In this document: in pieces, positions 47,601 through 59,600 of the stretch
Layout of the letters: the number at the start of each line of letters is the position of its first letter
Position numbering within the stretch: the first letter of the stretch is position 1
Assembly (NCBI RefSeq): GCF_039555335.1
Contig: NC_092639.1
Location: forward strand, 33,326,353-33,390,352
Reading direction: 5' to 3'
Length of the DNA: 64,000 bases
From: Amphiura filiformis
Taxonomy: Eukaryota > Echinodermata > Ophiuroidea > Amphilepidida > Amphiuridae
Notes under the pieces: model-generated
Database searches by the model: none
The model's input: only the letters and a program-made list of their open reading frames with translations
Told to the model about the DNA's origin: nothing
Made by a program: the position numbers and the translations under genes

Positions 47601-50600
47601 GCAGCACTTTATTTCAAATAAAATTTGCTTTAATTGACCGTTAATTTTTGTTTTAGAGTAAGGAAGTTAAGAAAAATATATGATATTATCAATGGATATA
47701 CATTCAGTGTTATTTCTTCATCAATGTTAATGAAAACAAAAGTAATTTGAATATTTAAATCAAATTTTCAACAACCAAAAAGTTGTTTTGTTATGTAAAT
47801 TATTTTCCTCTCCGTGAATTTTTTCAGCCGCTGTAAAATTGGCAAATTAGATGTAGCTCATCATGCAGGGGCGTCTATTCTTCCGTTAATCGCCCCCAAA
47901 GGGGAGGGAATAATTTTACCCCTTTGGGGAAGAATTTTGCATTTTGAAAAAGAAAAAAAAATAGAGGGGAAAAACAGAAGAAAGTCAACAGGATTCAAGA
48001 AAGATTAAAAATAAAATTAACTAATTTGGGGAAATATGTATATCTGGAACATGTGTTATTATGTTTTATGGTTATTTTTGGAATGAAATAGATGGTCACT
48101 GGCTGACAATGACTGTTCTACAGGGTAGGGGAATTCATCAAGTGTCATTTTGGGAAGAATTATAATGGGTAGGCCTACATAGCATTAGCATACATGTAGT
48201 GGTCCCTTGGCTTTTACCCATACCCATCCCAAAAATAATTATTTTGAGGGAAACCATAGACTTTAGCATAAAACAGAGAAAAGTTGGGTCAGTAATTCTT
48301 CCCTGCCTGGGCAATAGTGACTGGTGGTCATACTATAGATAATAATGCACACAAAGATTTGCATATTTCATACAAAATCTATTTTCTTTTTAGTTTGGAC
48401 ATCTAGGGAAGCATTTGGGATTCTAAGGGAAGACAGAACCATCATTTTGTTATAAACAGCTCTATTGTCCAAGTTTATCTTCCCTTTTAAACCTCGGCTT
48501 CAGATCCAAATCCTTAATTATCTTTCCCTAAACCCTAGGCCTAGATGCAATAGTTCTACAGAAGAATTTTAATTCTAAGGCTTTATAAATCAGGGGCATG
48601 TGAGTCACCACATATATAAAAGAGCTGAAAATGCTGAAAACAGTTAGCAAAAAGCTAAAAACACCTAGCAAAAAGCTGCAATTTGGGAAGATCATACTTT
48701 TGTACAGAGCAAGTGTAGGCCTACTGGTACAAAAAAAGCTGAAAATCAAAACCAAAAAACTGAAGTCTCACACCCTTGTAAATAATCAATCACAGCTAGC
48801 TCTGAAAATAATAAAGAGCCTAGAGGTGTTTGCCAGCCTGTCTTCCCTTTTTTAAACCATTAGTCCTTAGATGCAATGTTCAGTGTTCAGTTTCCATTTA
48901 GGAAAGAATTTGATGTTTTTAGCAAAGACAGAATAGAACAACTCACAACTTTGCCTAACAGTTGTAAGAAGTTTCTGGGTCTGACAACACACCTATATTT
49001 AGTCAGGGAAGGGAGGGAACAAGAAATAAGGAAAAGTACATATAGATGGTCGCATGTCATAAGTTGGGTATGCTAAAAGGGTGGAGGGATTACACTTTTC
49101 TGAAAATTGTGATACAAATTTGATTGGCTTTCCGTAACCCCATATCCTACAGCAGTAGTTGATACCTCATTTTAAGCCTAATATTATACTCTTTCAGTCT
49201 ACTGAAGCATATAATTATACATTATTCTGTAAAAAAATCACATCAGTTGAAATGAAAAATGCCAGGGGTGGAGGAGCAGGCGGATGCGGAGCAGGCGGAT
49301 GCGGGAGTGTGCAATAGGGCCTATGTGAAAATTCACATGTCAGCATGTCAAAACTATTGGTTACTTTTTCAAATCTAGGAGGGTATGATGTATTGACAGC
49401 TTTGAATGTTGAATTTGTACAACTAAAACAATTACTGACTACTTAAGGTGGTACTACACCCCCTAATAAATTTTGTGACTAATTTTGCATTTTTCTCAAA
49501 AAGTAACTACACACTGGTAACAAAAGTTATATGTATATTATAGGGGTAAGGACTCCAATTACTTCACTGAAATGTCAGTGATTCAAGACAAAGGGTTCAT
49601 TATATATATGTAAAGAAATGAGGTACATTCTAGCGGTACCTCTTTTCTTATCATAAATAACGCATGCAGCTTGTCTTGAGTCACTGAAATTGCAGTGTAG
49701 TAACTGGATTCCTTACCCCTATAATATACATAACTTTTATTACCATTGTGATATTATTTTTTGAGAAAAATGCAAAAAATAGTCACAAATTTATCAAGGT
49801 GTGTAGTACCACCTTAAAGGGTTATATGTTCCATTTTTTTCATTTTTAATGAAATCCTAGTTGAATTTCAGTATTTTTAGAAATATGCTAATGTACATTT
49901 CTCTCCTTGATATTCATTTCCTCAATAATATAATAACCATCTCGCTAATTACTTGTAAAAAGGTCATTGACCTTCACAATGTAATTAACATACATACAAT
50001 TATTTTAAATTTTATTATTTGAAGCATTATTGAGAACATATCCTCCAAATCTGATGACATTCTTGCATAAAATAAAAATTTTACAGTCATTTTTGTAATT
50101 GAGGTCCGATTTGAGAAAAACGCATTTGAAAATTGAGATTTACATAGAAGCCTGTGTATTAATTAATTAGTAATTAAGCATTATCTCAAAAATTAAGCAT
50201 GTGTTAAGGTTAAAAATGGTGTTAATTATTAGAGATTGTCAATATATACAACATATCAAAAAATGCAGTTTAATTAGCTCGTCTAATGAAACATAATATT
50301 ATCTCGCGACTGAAATTGCCTTCCGTAGTGAAGTCACAAGTTTCACTATTTTCCCGGTGGCGGAAATAGCCTTCCGTAAGGAAGTCACGTGATAGTTTCG
50401 CGGGCAAGGCTTCGCCCGGGTTGCCGTTAGGTACATGTGTACCGGGTTTCATTCTATATCAGTCAAGCATTCGGAATCGGACGTAAAATTTTTTCTCTCT
50501 ATGTATCATGTCTATTGTACAAACGAAGAGGCGAATTAAATCAGCAAGCTTATACAATACAGCTTTCTTCACATGGAATAAACTGTGACGGCAACAGATA

Positions 50601-53600
50601 TTAAATCAAGATGTTGTCTGCATAGTTTTGTGTAAATTACTCGATAATACAAGTATACTGAGGTTGTCGGGCGTTACGAATGCAATTCGCTGTATGACGA
50701 TAATCAAGAGTGTGTGCTGATATTCCGGGGTTTCTTATGCTTGAACATACATGTAATGGCAGCGACCGATGGCTAACACAATTTCTGTATTCGGCTTCAA
50801 CGGGCAGAACAGGGGATAAATCGGTGAGATATTTGTTTTCAACAATTTGTCAAACCTTGCCGTTAATCAGTTTTATTAGCAGTGAATAACTGGGTTCTAG
50901 CCCATCTTTAGAAATTAGCCATGGAGAATAGCTCCAGATACGGATACCTACTTCTAAAATACAGGTTTACATGTCAATCTAACGTTATCTTGCTGTATTT
51001 CAGCTAGGGGCCATGGGTAGAAAATCTGGGTTAATGTTCTTAGAACAATCCAAATAGGCCTACGTAATCAGATTGCGGGAGCACTTTCTTTGTCGCGGGA
51101 CTGAAGTTGAAAATCGCCCAATTAGGCGCCCAAATCGCTGGTTTGGCAACCCTCGTAATCTATTCATGACTTCAGGGACGCTTGCGACCTCTATCATAGA
51201 TGACCATAATGGTCATCAGTTCTATTCACCATGTTTAGTGAAGTGACAAGAGAATTGAATAGATGCGTGTATGTCCCATCAGAAAGTAATACAATTATTG
51301 GTACTCATGAATGCTAAAGATCGATGAATCATGCAGGTGGCCATTTCTATAACACATCATAAACCGGGAAGAAGGAAACTTGTTTCTGTTCTGGTTAAAT
51401 AAATTAAAAGTGACATTTATTAGTAAAATTCGGTTCAATTTTTTTTTTTTTTTTTTTGTTGGTTCTGAATTGGAAAAATCTCTCTTGGTATAAAATGGCC
51501 ATAGGCCTATGAGGGAAAGTTATTGTCAATTTTTACGCAAGGATATGTGCACTGGACACGTAATGCTCGAATTGGATAGTGTTCCGTGTTCCATTTTGAC
51601 GAAACGAATCGTAACAAGCAAACAAAATAAAAAATAATAACAGTAATAATGATAACATGAATATTGTCGTCAAAGAAAAAGGCCATTTTAATTGTGCATT
51701 TGACGCGATTGGCTGACCATTGGTATATATAGGTTTTCATAAATGAAATTTCAACTCAAGCAGGGATATTTTACATTTGGAAAAAGAAAAAAAAAAAAAA
51801 TCATACTCAAAATTTCTGTTCGAATTGGAAAATCTCTCTGAGGATATAATGGCAATTTGAGCGAATTTTAATGTCAATTTCAAACATTTTATCGCAATCA
51901 TTTTTTTTTTATTGTGGAAGCCATACGTGTTTCCGTTTTGGCATCAACTAGAATAAATTAATGAAGGAGTTGGAGTGTAGAATATATACTGAGGCTAATA
52001 ATATACAGACATGTATATGACATACAGTATTTAGTGTAGGCTTTGCAGACAGAATTTGCTTCCCTTTTCTTCTGTTTTTAATTGCAGGTCGTGTGGATTT
52101 TACGAGATGGGGGATAGAAGGAAGAACGATAGACGAAAGAACGGGAACTTCTATATGGGGAAAATTATGGGCCTACAACGGCTAACTACATTTAGTGCAG
52201 ACAAAGAGACAAATGATCTACATCTTCATTAAAATACAGTGTTTCCCTCAAATTGAGTAGTGTTGCATCTCGAATATTAACATATTATACAGTGCTTCGA
52301 TGCGGTAAAAATAGCATCAGCAATTATGGAACTGAATTCTAACATGTCTATGGATGGGTAGGCAGTGAGGAATAGAGGAATATCGGTTCACAGCTTGATG
52401 GAAAGGTCAACACTTTTAATATTTGGTATCAGTGGAAGGAGCTTATACAATTCTTTGGCAATCTATCCAGGTTAAACAATTCAGGAAGCACAGTAAGGAT
52501 ACAGGTTGAGTGAATGAAAGAATAATCTTGGGTGTCATCAATGGATCATTCAATTAATAAAAGTTCATACATTAAGCGCTGAACTGATCCGAAAGCAAGT
52601 AGTTGAAATTAGCGAGTTTTATCTCGGTAGCAGCTAACCAAATATGTTATTGCAGAAATTATCTTTGATATATTTGTACAAACAAGGGTCATTCCACATC
52701 GGACAACTTGACTTTGGCTAGTTGGACAAATAGCGACAAGCGTTATAGCAGAAATCAGATGGGATTGAAATATTACTAATCAAATCAGACGTTAGTGTGC
52801 GCAAATATTGATGCCTTGCCTTTTGATGCCTTGTCATTTATGTATTTCTGGATCTGTGTATCCACAAGGGTGATGTACTAGCAACCTCTCCCTTCTTTAT
52901 CGCATCGTCATTTTTTTAACAATAAGCGTGCAATGTGGTTTCTTTGTGACGGACCCACGGATGTTTCTTCTGCTTTTATCGAAATCGCGGTGGTTTTCTT
53001 TTTAACTCTATGTCATAATGTACATTGATTTTATGACGATATTGCTATAATTTTGTTTCAATATTACCTGCTTTATATAGTTTTGATGTGCTTATCATGC
53101 TTACTGTAGATTGATGTTGTTTTGAAAAGTAATTTTGTATATAAGGCCTATGCGTTGTAAATCGCTATATCATAATCATGTTTGATGCTTGCTATAGTTT
53201 ATGATATTTGATATATAATTTTGTATTTAAGGCCTATGCTTTGTAAATTGCTATATCATGTTTGATGTACTTGTAATTTGTTGCATAATTTTGTATTTAG
53301 GGCATGCTTGGTAAAGCGCTTAACTACATCTGTTTTAGCGCTTCATAAATGTTTCGTTATTATTTATATATTATTGACTTGGTTCAGATAAATAAAACAA
53401 AAAAGATGAATTATGTTTACCTTTTGGGAAATTTAACAAATTTAAGGCACATATTTTCTATCAAACGAAGACCAGATCTCTTCACGATCATTAAGTTAAA
53501 CAAATTTATAGTATTACAGGTCTTTCTTAATGGTAACTATCAAAAAGGGCTATTATATATAGTCTTGGGTATTTACTTAGAGGGCAGCATAAAATTCATA

Positions 53601-56600
53601 GTAAAATATTATATATAGTTAATGGCTAAATGTAGTAGAGCGATTATTACATAAAACAAATGGAAGGTAAATAGTTTCCTGAGTTGGAGCTATTAAATTA
53701 AGTCCAGAATTCATCCTTATTATCAAGTTATGGTAAATGATGATCTTATTGTAACTATCAAACAAAGAACAGAAATTTTCACATAAGTTGGTAAGACAAA
53801 GTTGTGGTTTTTAAAAGTTGTATCTATTAAATGAAGACAAATTTAACCTTTGCATAATGCATATTGCATGGGTTCTTGCTTTTTGATCGAAATTACTGTT
53901 GCATTTACGTTGTGCAATATGTACAGTGTGCATTGTTTACTATTTTATGTGTTTTATAATGTATATATATTTCACAGTTAATTGCATCTTGATCAATCGT
54001 GTCCTTTTAGGCTTACACTGTGCAATATATTGTTTGTCTTTTTAAACTAGTTTTAATATATGGTCATTTTCACAGTAAAGGGTGTAACTTTTGATTTTTT
54101 GGGTCAAAATTTCAAACCACTTAAATATGTTTCTGTTTACTGAAATCATGTATAGAAGCAACTTAAATTCCAGTAAAATAATGTTTCAAGGCTTAAACCT
54201 TTTTATTTCTAATAAAAAATTTGACATTTCCATAACATTTTGGTTAAAATCTAAGAAAAAATGTATTTTACATAAGCTCAGAAAATTATGACATGAAAGC
54301 TGGAATACATGTGAAATCCCATTCCAAAGTAAGTCAACAGATATAAGTTACATTTTATACCATGGTTTGCTATGTTTGTAATTGCAGTTTTGAAAATTTT
54401 TAACATAAAGTGTCATTTACAATGGAAATTTCCCAACCTTAAACATATTTTTAAGTTTTAATTGGGTTCCTAAAATAATTTGAATGTCTAACTTCATGTA
54501 CAAATACTACTTGATAAAAGGAACCTCCCAGCCAAGTTTCACAGAAATTGGAGTTATATTTTAGAATTGGCAATTAAAGCGATTTGTGTTTGGAGGCTTC
54601 AGTTAACAACACAGGTGATCATAAAAGTAAAATATTTGGCTAACTACTGCAAGTTGACATGAAAAAATAGGTAAAAAATATCACAATTACCAATTTTCAT
54701 GCTTTGCTTCTAAGTATTGAATTTTAGTTGTGACAAAAATTAAATTATCACAGCAAGTCATTTTTTTCGTTTCGGAGGCTTCATGTTAACAATGGCTAAA
54801 CACTGCAGAAGTAGTTTTTTTGAAAACAACACTGTTGGGATCATCTAAGCTGTTATTTTCTTGTGTGTATTGAATCAATGATTCTATGCTGCAGATATTG
54901 TAGATTTATAGCATGTTAACTTTTTCACCCATTTGTTTAGTATGGTGTTTTTTTGCATGTGAAGCCTCCGAAACAGGCTTTTTGGGTATCAGTATATTTT
55001 TCAAACATTAACCATAACATCAACATTTTTTTAAATTTATGACATTCTGCACATATCAAGTAACAATTACAATGCAGATATCAGTATGAAACACCAATTT
55101 AGATATGCATAGATGATAATTAATCTTATTGTTGTTTGGAGGCTTCATTTGTTTCGGAGGCTTCAATTGTTAACGGAAAGTTTGTATTGGGTCCCATTTT
55201 CAAACGGTGATATATATCTCCACGATTTAAAAACATGTGACTTGAGGATCTACTTTGCTACATTTTGATAAATAGATTTGATGAGCTCTTTTATTTATAT
55301 TTGCACAAGCTTGCTGAACAGTTTGTTTCGAAAAAAAAAAAAAAGTTAACGGAAAAACGGCTCTTTGAAGTCAAGATTTTATAAAAATTTCAAAAGCTTG
55401 CAAATCGACTAATTTTTGTTACCCATTTCAAGTTAAGATAACAACTGTTATGAATCAAGAAGAAGTGAAGAAATAACCAAGAATTATGAACCAAAGCTAC
55501 ACCCACAAAGTTTGTTAACAATTGTTAACGGAAAATGAAGCCTCGAAACGACAAATATCGAAGTCCGGTTCTCAAAAATACAGGGCTGTTCACAATTAAA
55601 TCTAATGTGGCAGTGTTTACTGAACATATGACTGTACTTTCAGGATAAGAAAAATTATCCATGAACTAGCTGAAGAAAACACAGGGTTTTACAAAAATGT
55701 TACTGTTTTTTATAGTTTTTCAAAATGGCAATATTAAGTACATTTAAGCCTGCTAAAACTGAACGCAGTAACTCCCAAAGCTGATTATGCTACCCAAGGT
55801 AGCTGCTAACTAGATGACTTATGTGGCCAAAAATCATGGAATTCTGTGGCTTTATTAGAACACTACGGATTAAAATGTTAAAAATCCAAAGTTACACCCT
55901 TTACCGTGAAAATGACCATATATAGGGCCTACATTTGAACATCACATGTAGGCCTTGAGGGATGAAAGTTCAAATAACGCCAATATTAAAGCAGGCTAAT
56001 AATCATTGGGTTTGTTTGTTTTGTTTGGCATTGGGTTTTTCTCATACGTAAATCTACCCAAAAGATAGTAGTACATTGTAGGAGTATTTATTGCCCGTCA
56101 GACTTTTTGTTATTCCAAACATAACGATGGCTAATGCACTGGTCAATTGAACCGTCAATCATTTTCTTCACCGCAAAGCTCGGCGGAAGGGTAGATGTCA
56201 TGTAAAACATAAACTGCAATCAGAGGGGGGCGAAGTCAGGCAAGTTCCTTGACTTGTCTCATGGAACTTGGTTGGCAGTTTTTGGATCATTTTTCTAAAA
56301 TGATCAATTTAATGTACATAATTATACATATATTACATCAATAAATTCTATTTTGTCTTTCCAATCTTCGTGGGTATTTGCCTACTAGAAGATTTGGCGT
56401 TGGTTTATGCTGATGCCCACCATGTAATCTAAATATGAATATAATATGAAAATGAGAAAGGGTCAGCCATTTAATTTCTTTTGATATATGTAAGTCCGCT
56501 GCTTTTTATATTGTCATCGTTAGATGCAGTCTTTATATTCTATCCATTGTTAAATCGAGTCTTTATATTTTCTCTATCGTTAGATAGTGCATTCCCTGTT

Positions 56601-59600
56601 AGGGGAACTTTTGGTTTATATCGCTAACTGGCTTTCAAGTAATTGTTTGGGAGGCTCGGTCGGGTAATTACTCTGAGCGAAAAAGTTGACCATAAATCAA
56701 TAAATATTAGTTGGCTGATTCAATGAATTTTCTCAAAGCATTGCATGAATAAATTATGCGTTCTTTCTGAATGACTGATAAGTGTCCAAAAATTGGTGTG
56801 AGGCATTTCTTTATTTCAGTGTCTAGGGATAATGCAGTTTAATTAGCTCGTCTAATGAAACATAATATTATCTCGCGACTGAAATTGCCTTCCGTAGTGA
56901 AGTCACGTTTCACTATTTTCCGGTGGCGGAAATAGCCTTCCGTAAGGAAGTCACGTGATAGGTTCGCGGCCAAGGCTTCGCCCGGGGTGCCGCTAGGTAC
57001 AAGTGTACCGGGTTTCATTCTATATCAGTCAAGCATTCGAATCGGACGTAAAATTTTTCCCACCCTCCACTCCCTTTATGTCAAGGTTGATCTGATTAAA
57101 ATTGATCAAAAGAGAGGACAGGGCGTCGAAAATGAGTATCGCAAGAGTGAGACAAATCACATGAAGGTTTCATCTTTATTAAGTCAAAATGTAATTAAGA
57201 ATGAAATGAAATCAGAACATGTTGGATGTCACGGTTCTTTGTGTTGCATAATAGTATGACTATATGAGTGTACGTGTGTGAGTAGTTCACTTCAGCTTCA
57301 GTTTCTATCTCAGCAACATGTTCTATTCTGTTGCGCAGCTGTAATATTTATTCTCAGTGAAATAGTGTGGTGAAGTTTGCTTCTGCCTCAGAAGCATTAG
57401 TGAAATTGATTTTAATTTGTGCCATTTTGAGTCAGAAGGAGAAAGGAAAACATAATTGGTTGAGAGCCCTCGGGTTAGAATATACTGCGGAATAGTATGA
57501 CTAAGGGTGAGAGTGCGTGAGTAGATCATTTCAGGTTCAGGTCTAATTCAGCAACACGTTTCATGCTGTGGCGCAGTTATAAATTTTCAAATATCGTTGT
57601 AAAATAGTGTGGTTAAGTTGCTTCTTCTACAGAAGCATAAGTAAAAGTGTTAAAATTTATGCCATTTCAATCTTGGGCGGTATTTTGGTTGATGAATGTT
57701 GTGTATAGCGGGAAGGAAGGAATCAACACCAGGTTGGCATGGGGTAGCTAGACAGGGGCCAAGTACTATGCCCTCAGATTTTTCTTGTTCAACAAAATAT
57801 AAGTAAAAAGGAAATATTGTGATCAAGTTTTTATGAGGTTGCGAAGTCGGCTAGTTATCGCGTTGAATTCTAGGGTAGGCTGTCCTATTGCATTTAGAGT
57901 AGGCCTCATAACCTAGTCGTGCATACGATATCATAAGCTTTCAAAGCATGGCGATGTGTGTCAAGGAACCTGGGACAGTTTTTGGATCATTTTTCTAAAA
58001 TGATCAATTTAATGTACATAATTATACATATATTACATCAATAAATTCTATTTTGTCTTTCCAATCTTCGTGGGTATTTGCCTACTAGAAGATTTGGCGT
58101 TGGTTTATGCTGATGCCCACCATGTAATCTAAATATGAATATAATATGAAAATGAGAAAGGGGTCAGCCATTTAATTTCTTTTGATATATGTAAGTCCAT
58201 GCGCTTTTTATATTGTCATCGTTAGATGCAGTCTTTATATTCTATCCATTGTTAAATCGAGTCTTTATATTTTCTCTATCGTTAGATAGTGCATTCCCTA
58301 TTAGGGGAACTTTTGGTTTATATGCTAACTGGCTTTCAAGTAATTGTTTGGGAGGCTCGGTCGGGTAATTACTCTGAGCGAAAAAGTTGACCATAAATCA
58401 ATAAATATTAGTTGGCTGATTCCAATGAATTTTCTCAAAGCATTGCATGAATAAATTATGCGTTCTTTCTGAATGACTGATAAGTGTCCAAAAATTGGTG
58501 TGAGGCATTTCTTTATTTCAGTGTCTAGGGATAATACATTTTTTGTCATTTTTGACCATGTAATGGAAATTGTACCCAACTTATGACATGTGACCAGATA
58601 GCAACCAGCCTAAATTTTTCCCTTTTGGGTTCATTTTTGGGGATCTCAGTTGGGGAAGAATCTGGGGACGAATGTGACACAGCGCGGTAGGGTGAGGGAA
58701 TAATTTCAATTTTCTGGAAGAATAGACACCCCTGAGCTCATGTGTACAAAAGTAAAATTCCCCAGATCTTTTGTTAAGTCGTTGTGTACAATTTGGGGTT
58801 TAGTCTGCCAAATTCAGAAGAGTTACGAAGGCCTTATTGCCTGTGCAGGCAGCATGCTGTCTGTCATGGTAGTGTTTCCTGGCCAGGCAGTTGGCCCGGG
58901 CAGTTGGACTGGAATGCTGACAGAACATGTACATTTGAACACAACCTTTGAATCCCATAAGCATATGATGCTGTACATAATGTATGCATGACCAATCTGT
59001 GTAATTGACCAACCACACCATGCAATGTTAAAATACATCCAGGCAGTGTGTGGGGATGCGATGTTGTACATGTGGGAGCTACTGTGGAGTAGCCATAGAA
59101 CCTAACTTGAGTCGAACAGCTATACAACTGTCCAAGAATTATGTGAACAGTAGCAGAGAATATGCACAGTTTAAGATGATCTTTTTCTTTTTAACTAAGT
59201 TATTCTCATTTTCCTCCTTTTCAGAATACTAGCAGAACTGAGGCACCCGCATATTGTGACTTACTATGATTCTTTTTTTGAGGAAACATCTGACTTTGTC
59301 TTCTTGTGTATTGTACAGGTAAGCAAAAGCATGTCAACTATAGGGCAATTAAGTAATTCTTGGCCGAGCTCAAACATATCTGTTGCGTCCATGTAGCGTA
59401 CTAAGCGTGTACGCAATATAAGGCAGGTGCATGCTTTCTTCGGTACCATGCTATGTGCGTGTGTGTTTATCGCGGAGCCTCTAGCGTTCCCGATTGTTCA
59501 AGTTTGGCCAAGAATTACCCAATTTACCTGTAGTAATACACCAAGAAATATATTGCACAAGTTTTATGTCATGTGTGTTTACATCTTCACACAGAGGACG

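Larger units (their letters stand above)
46442..59224 (+). other. NEK intron 2 (12.8 kb, repeat-filled)
   Basis: Intron between exons 2 and 3. It holds tandem 255-bp repeats at its start, a tRNA-like relic, a TTAA-flanked inverted-repeat element, two dispersed 220-bp copies, a 1.87-kb inverted-repeat element and a pair of 560-bp direct repeats, annotated separately. Outside these (47.2–49.4, 50.5–54.0 and 58.5–59.2 kb) I see no exon or gene. Confidence 0.75.

Noticed and set aside
56276-58535. Pair of LTRs of a small retrotransposon
   Set aside because: The repeats do not begin TG and end CA, and there is no primer-binding site, polypurine tract or target duplication that I can see.
58740-59127. 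Overlapping 70-90 codon frames just before NEK exon 3
   Set aside because: Several frames are open at once on both strands with no family resemblance, and the region is intronic.
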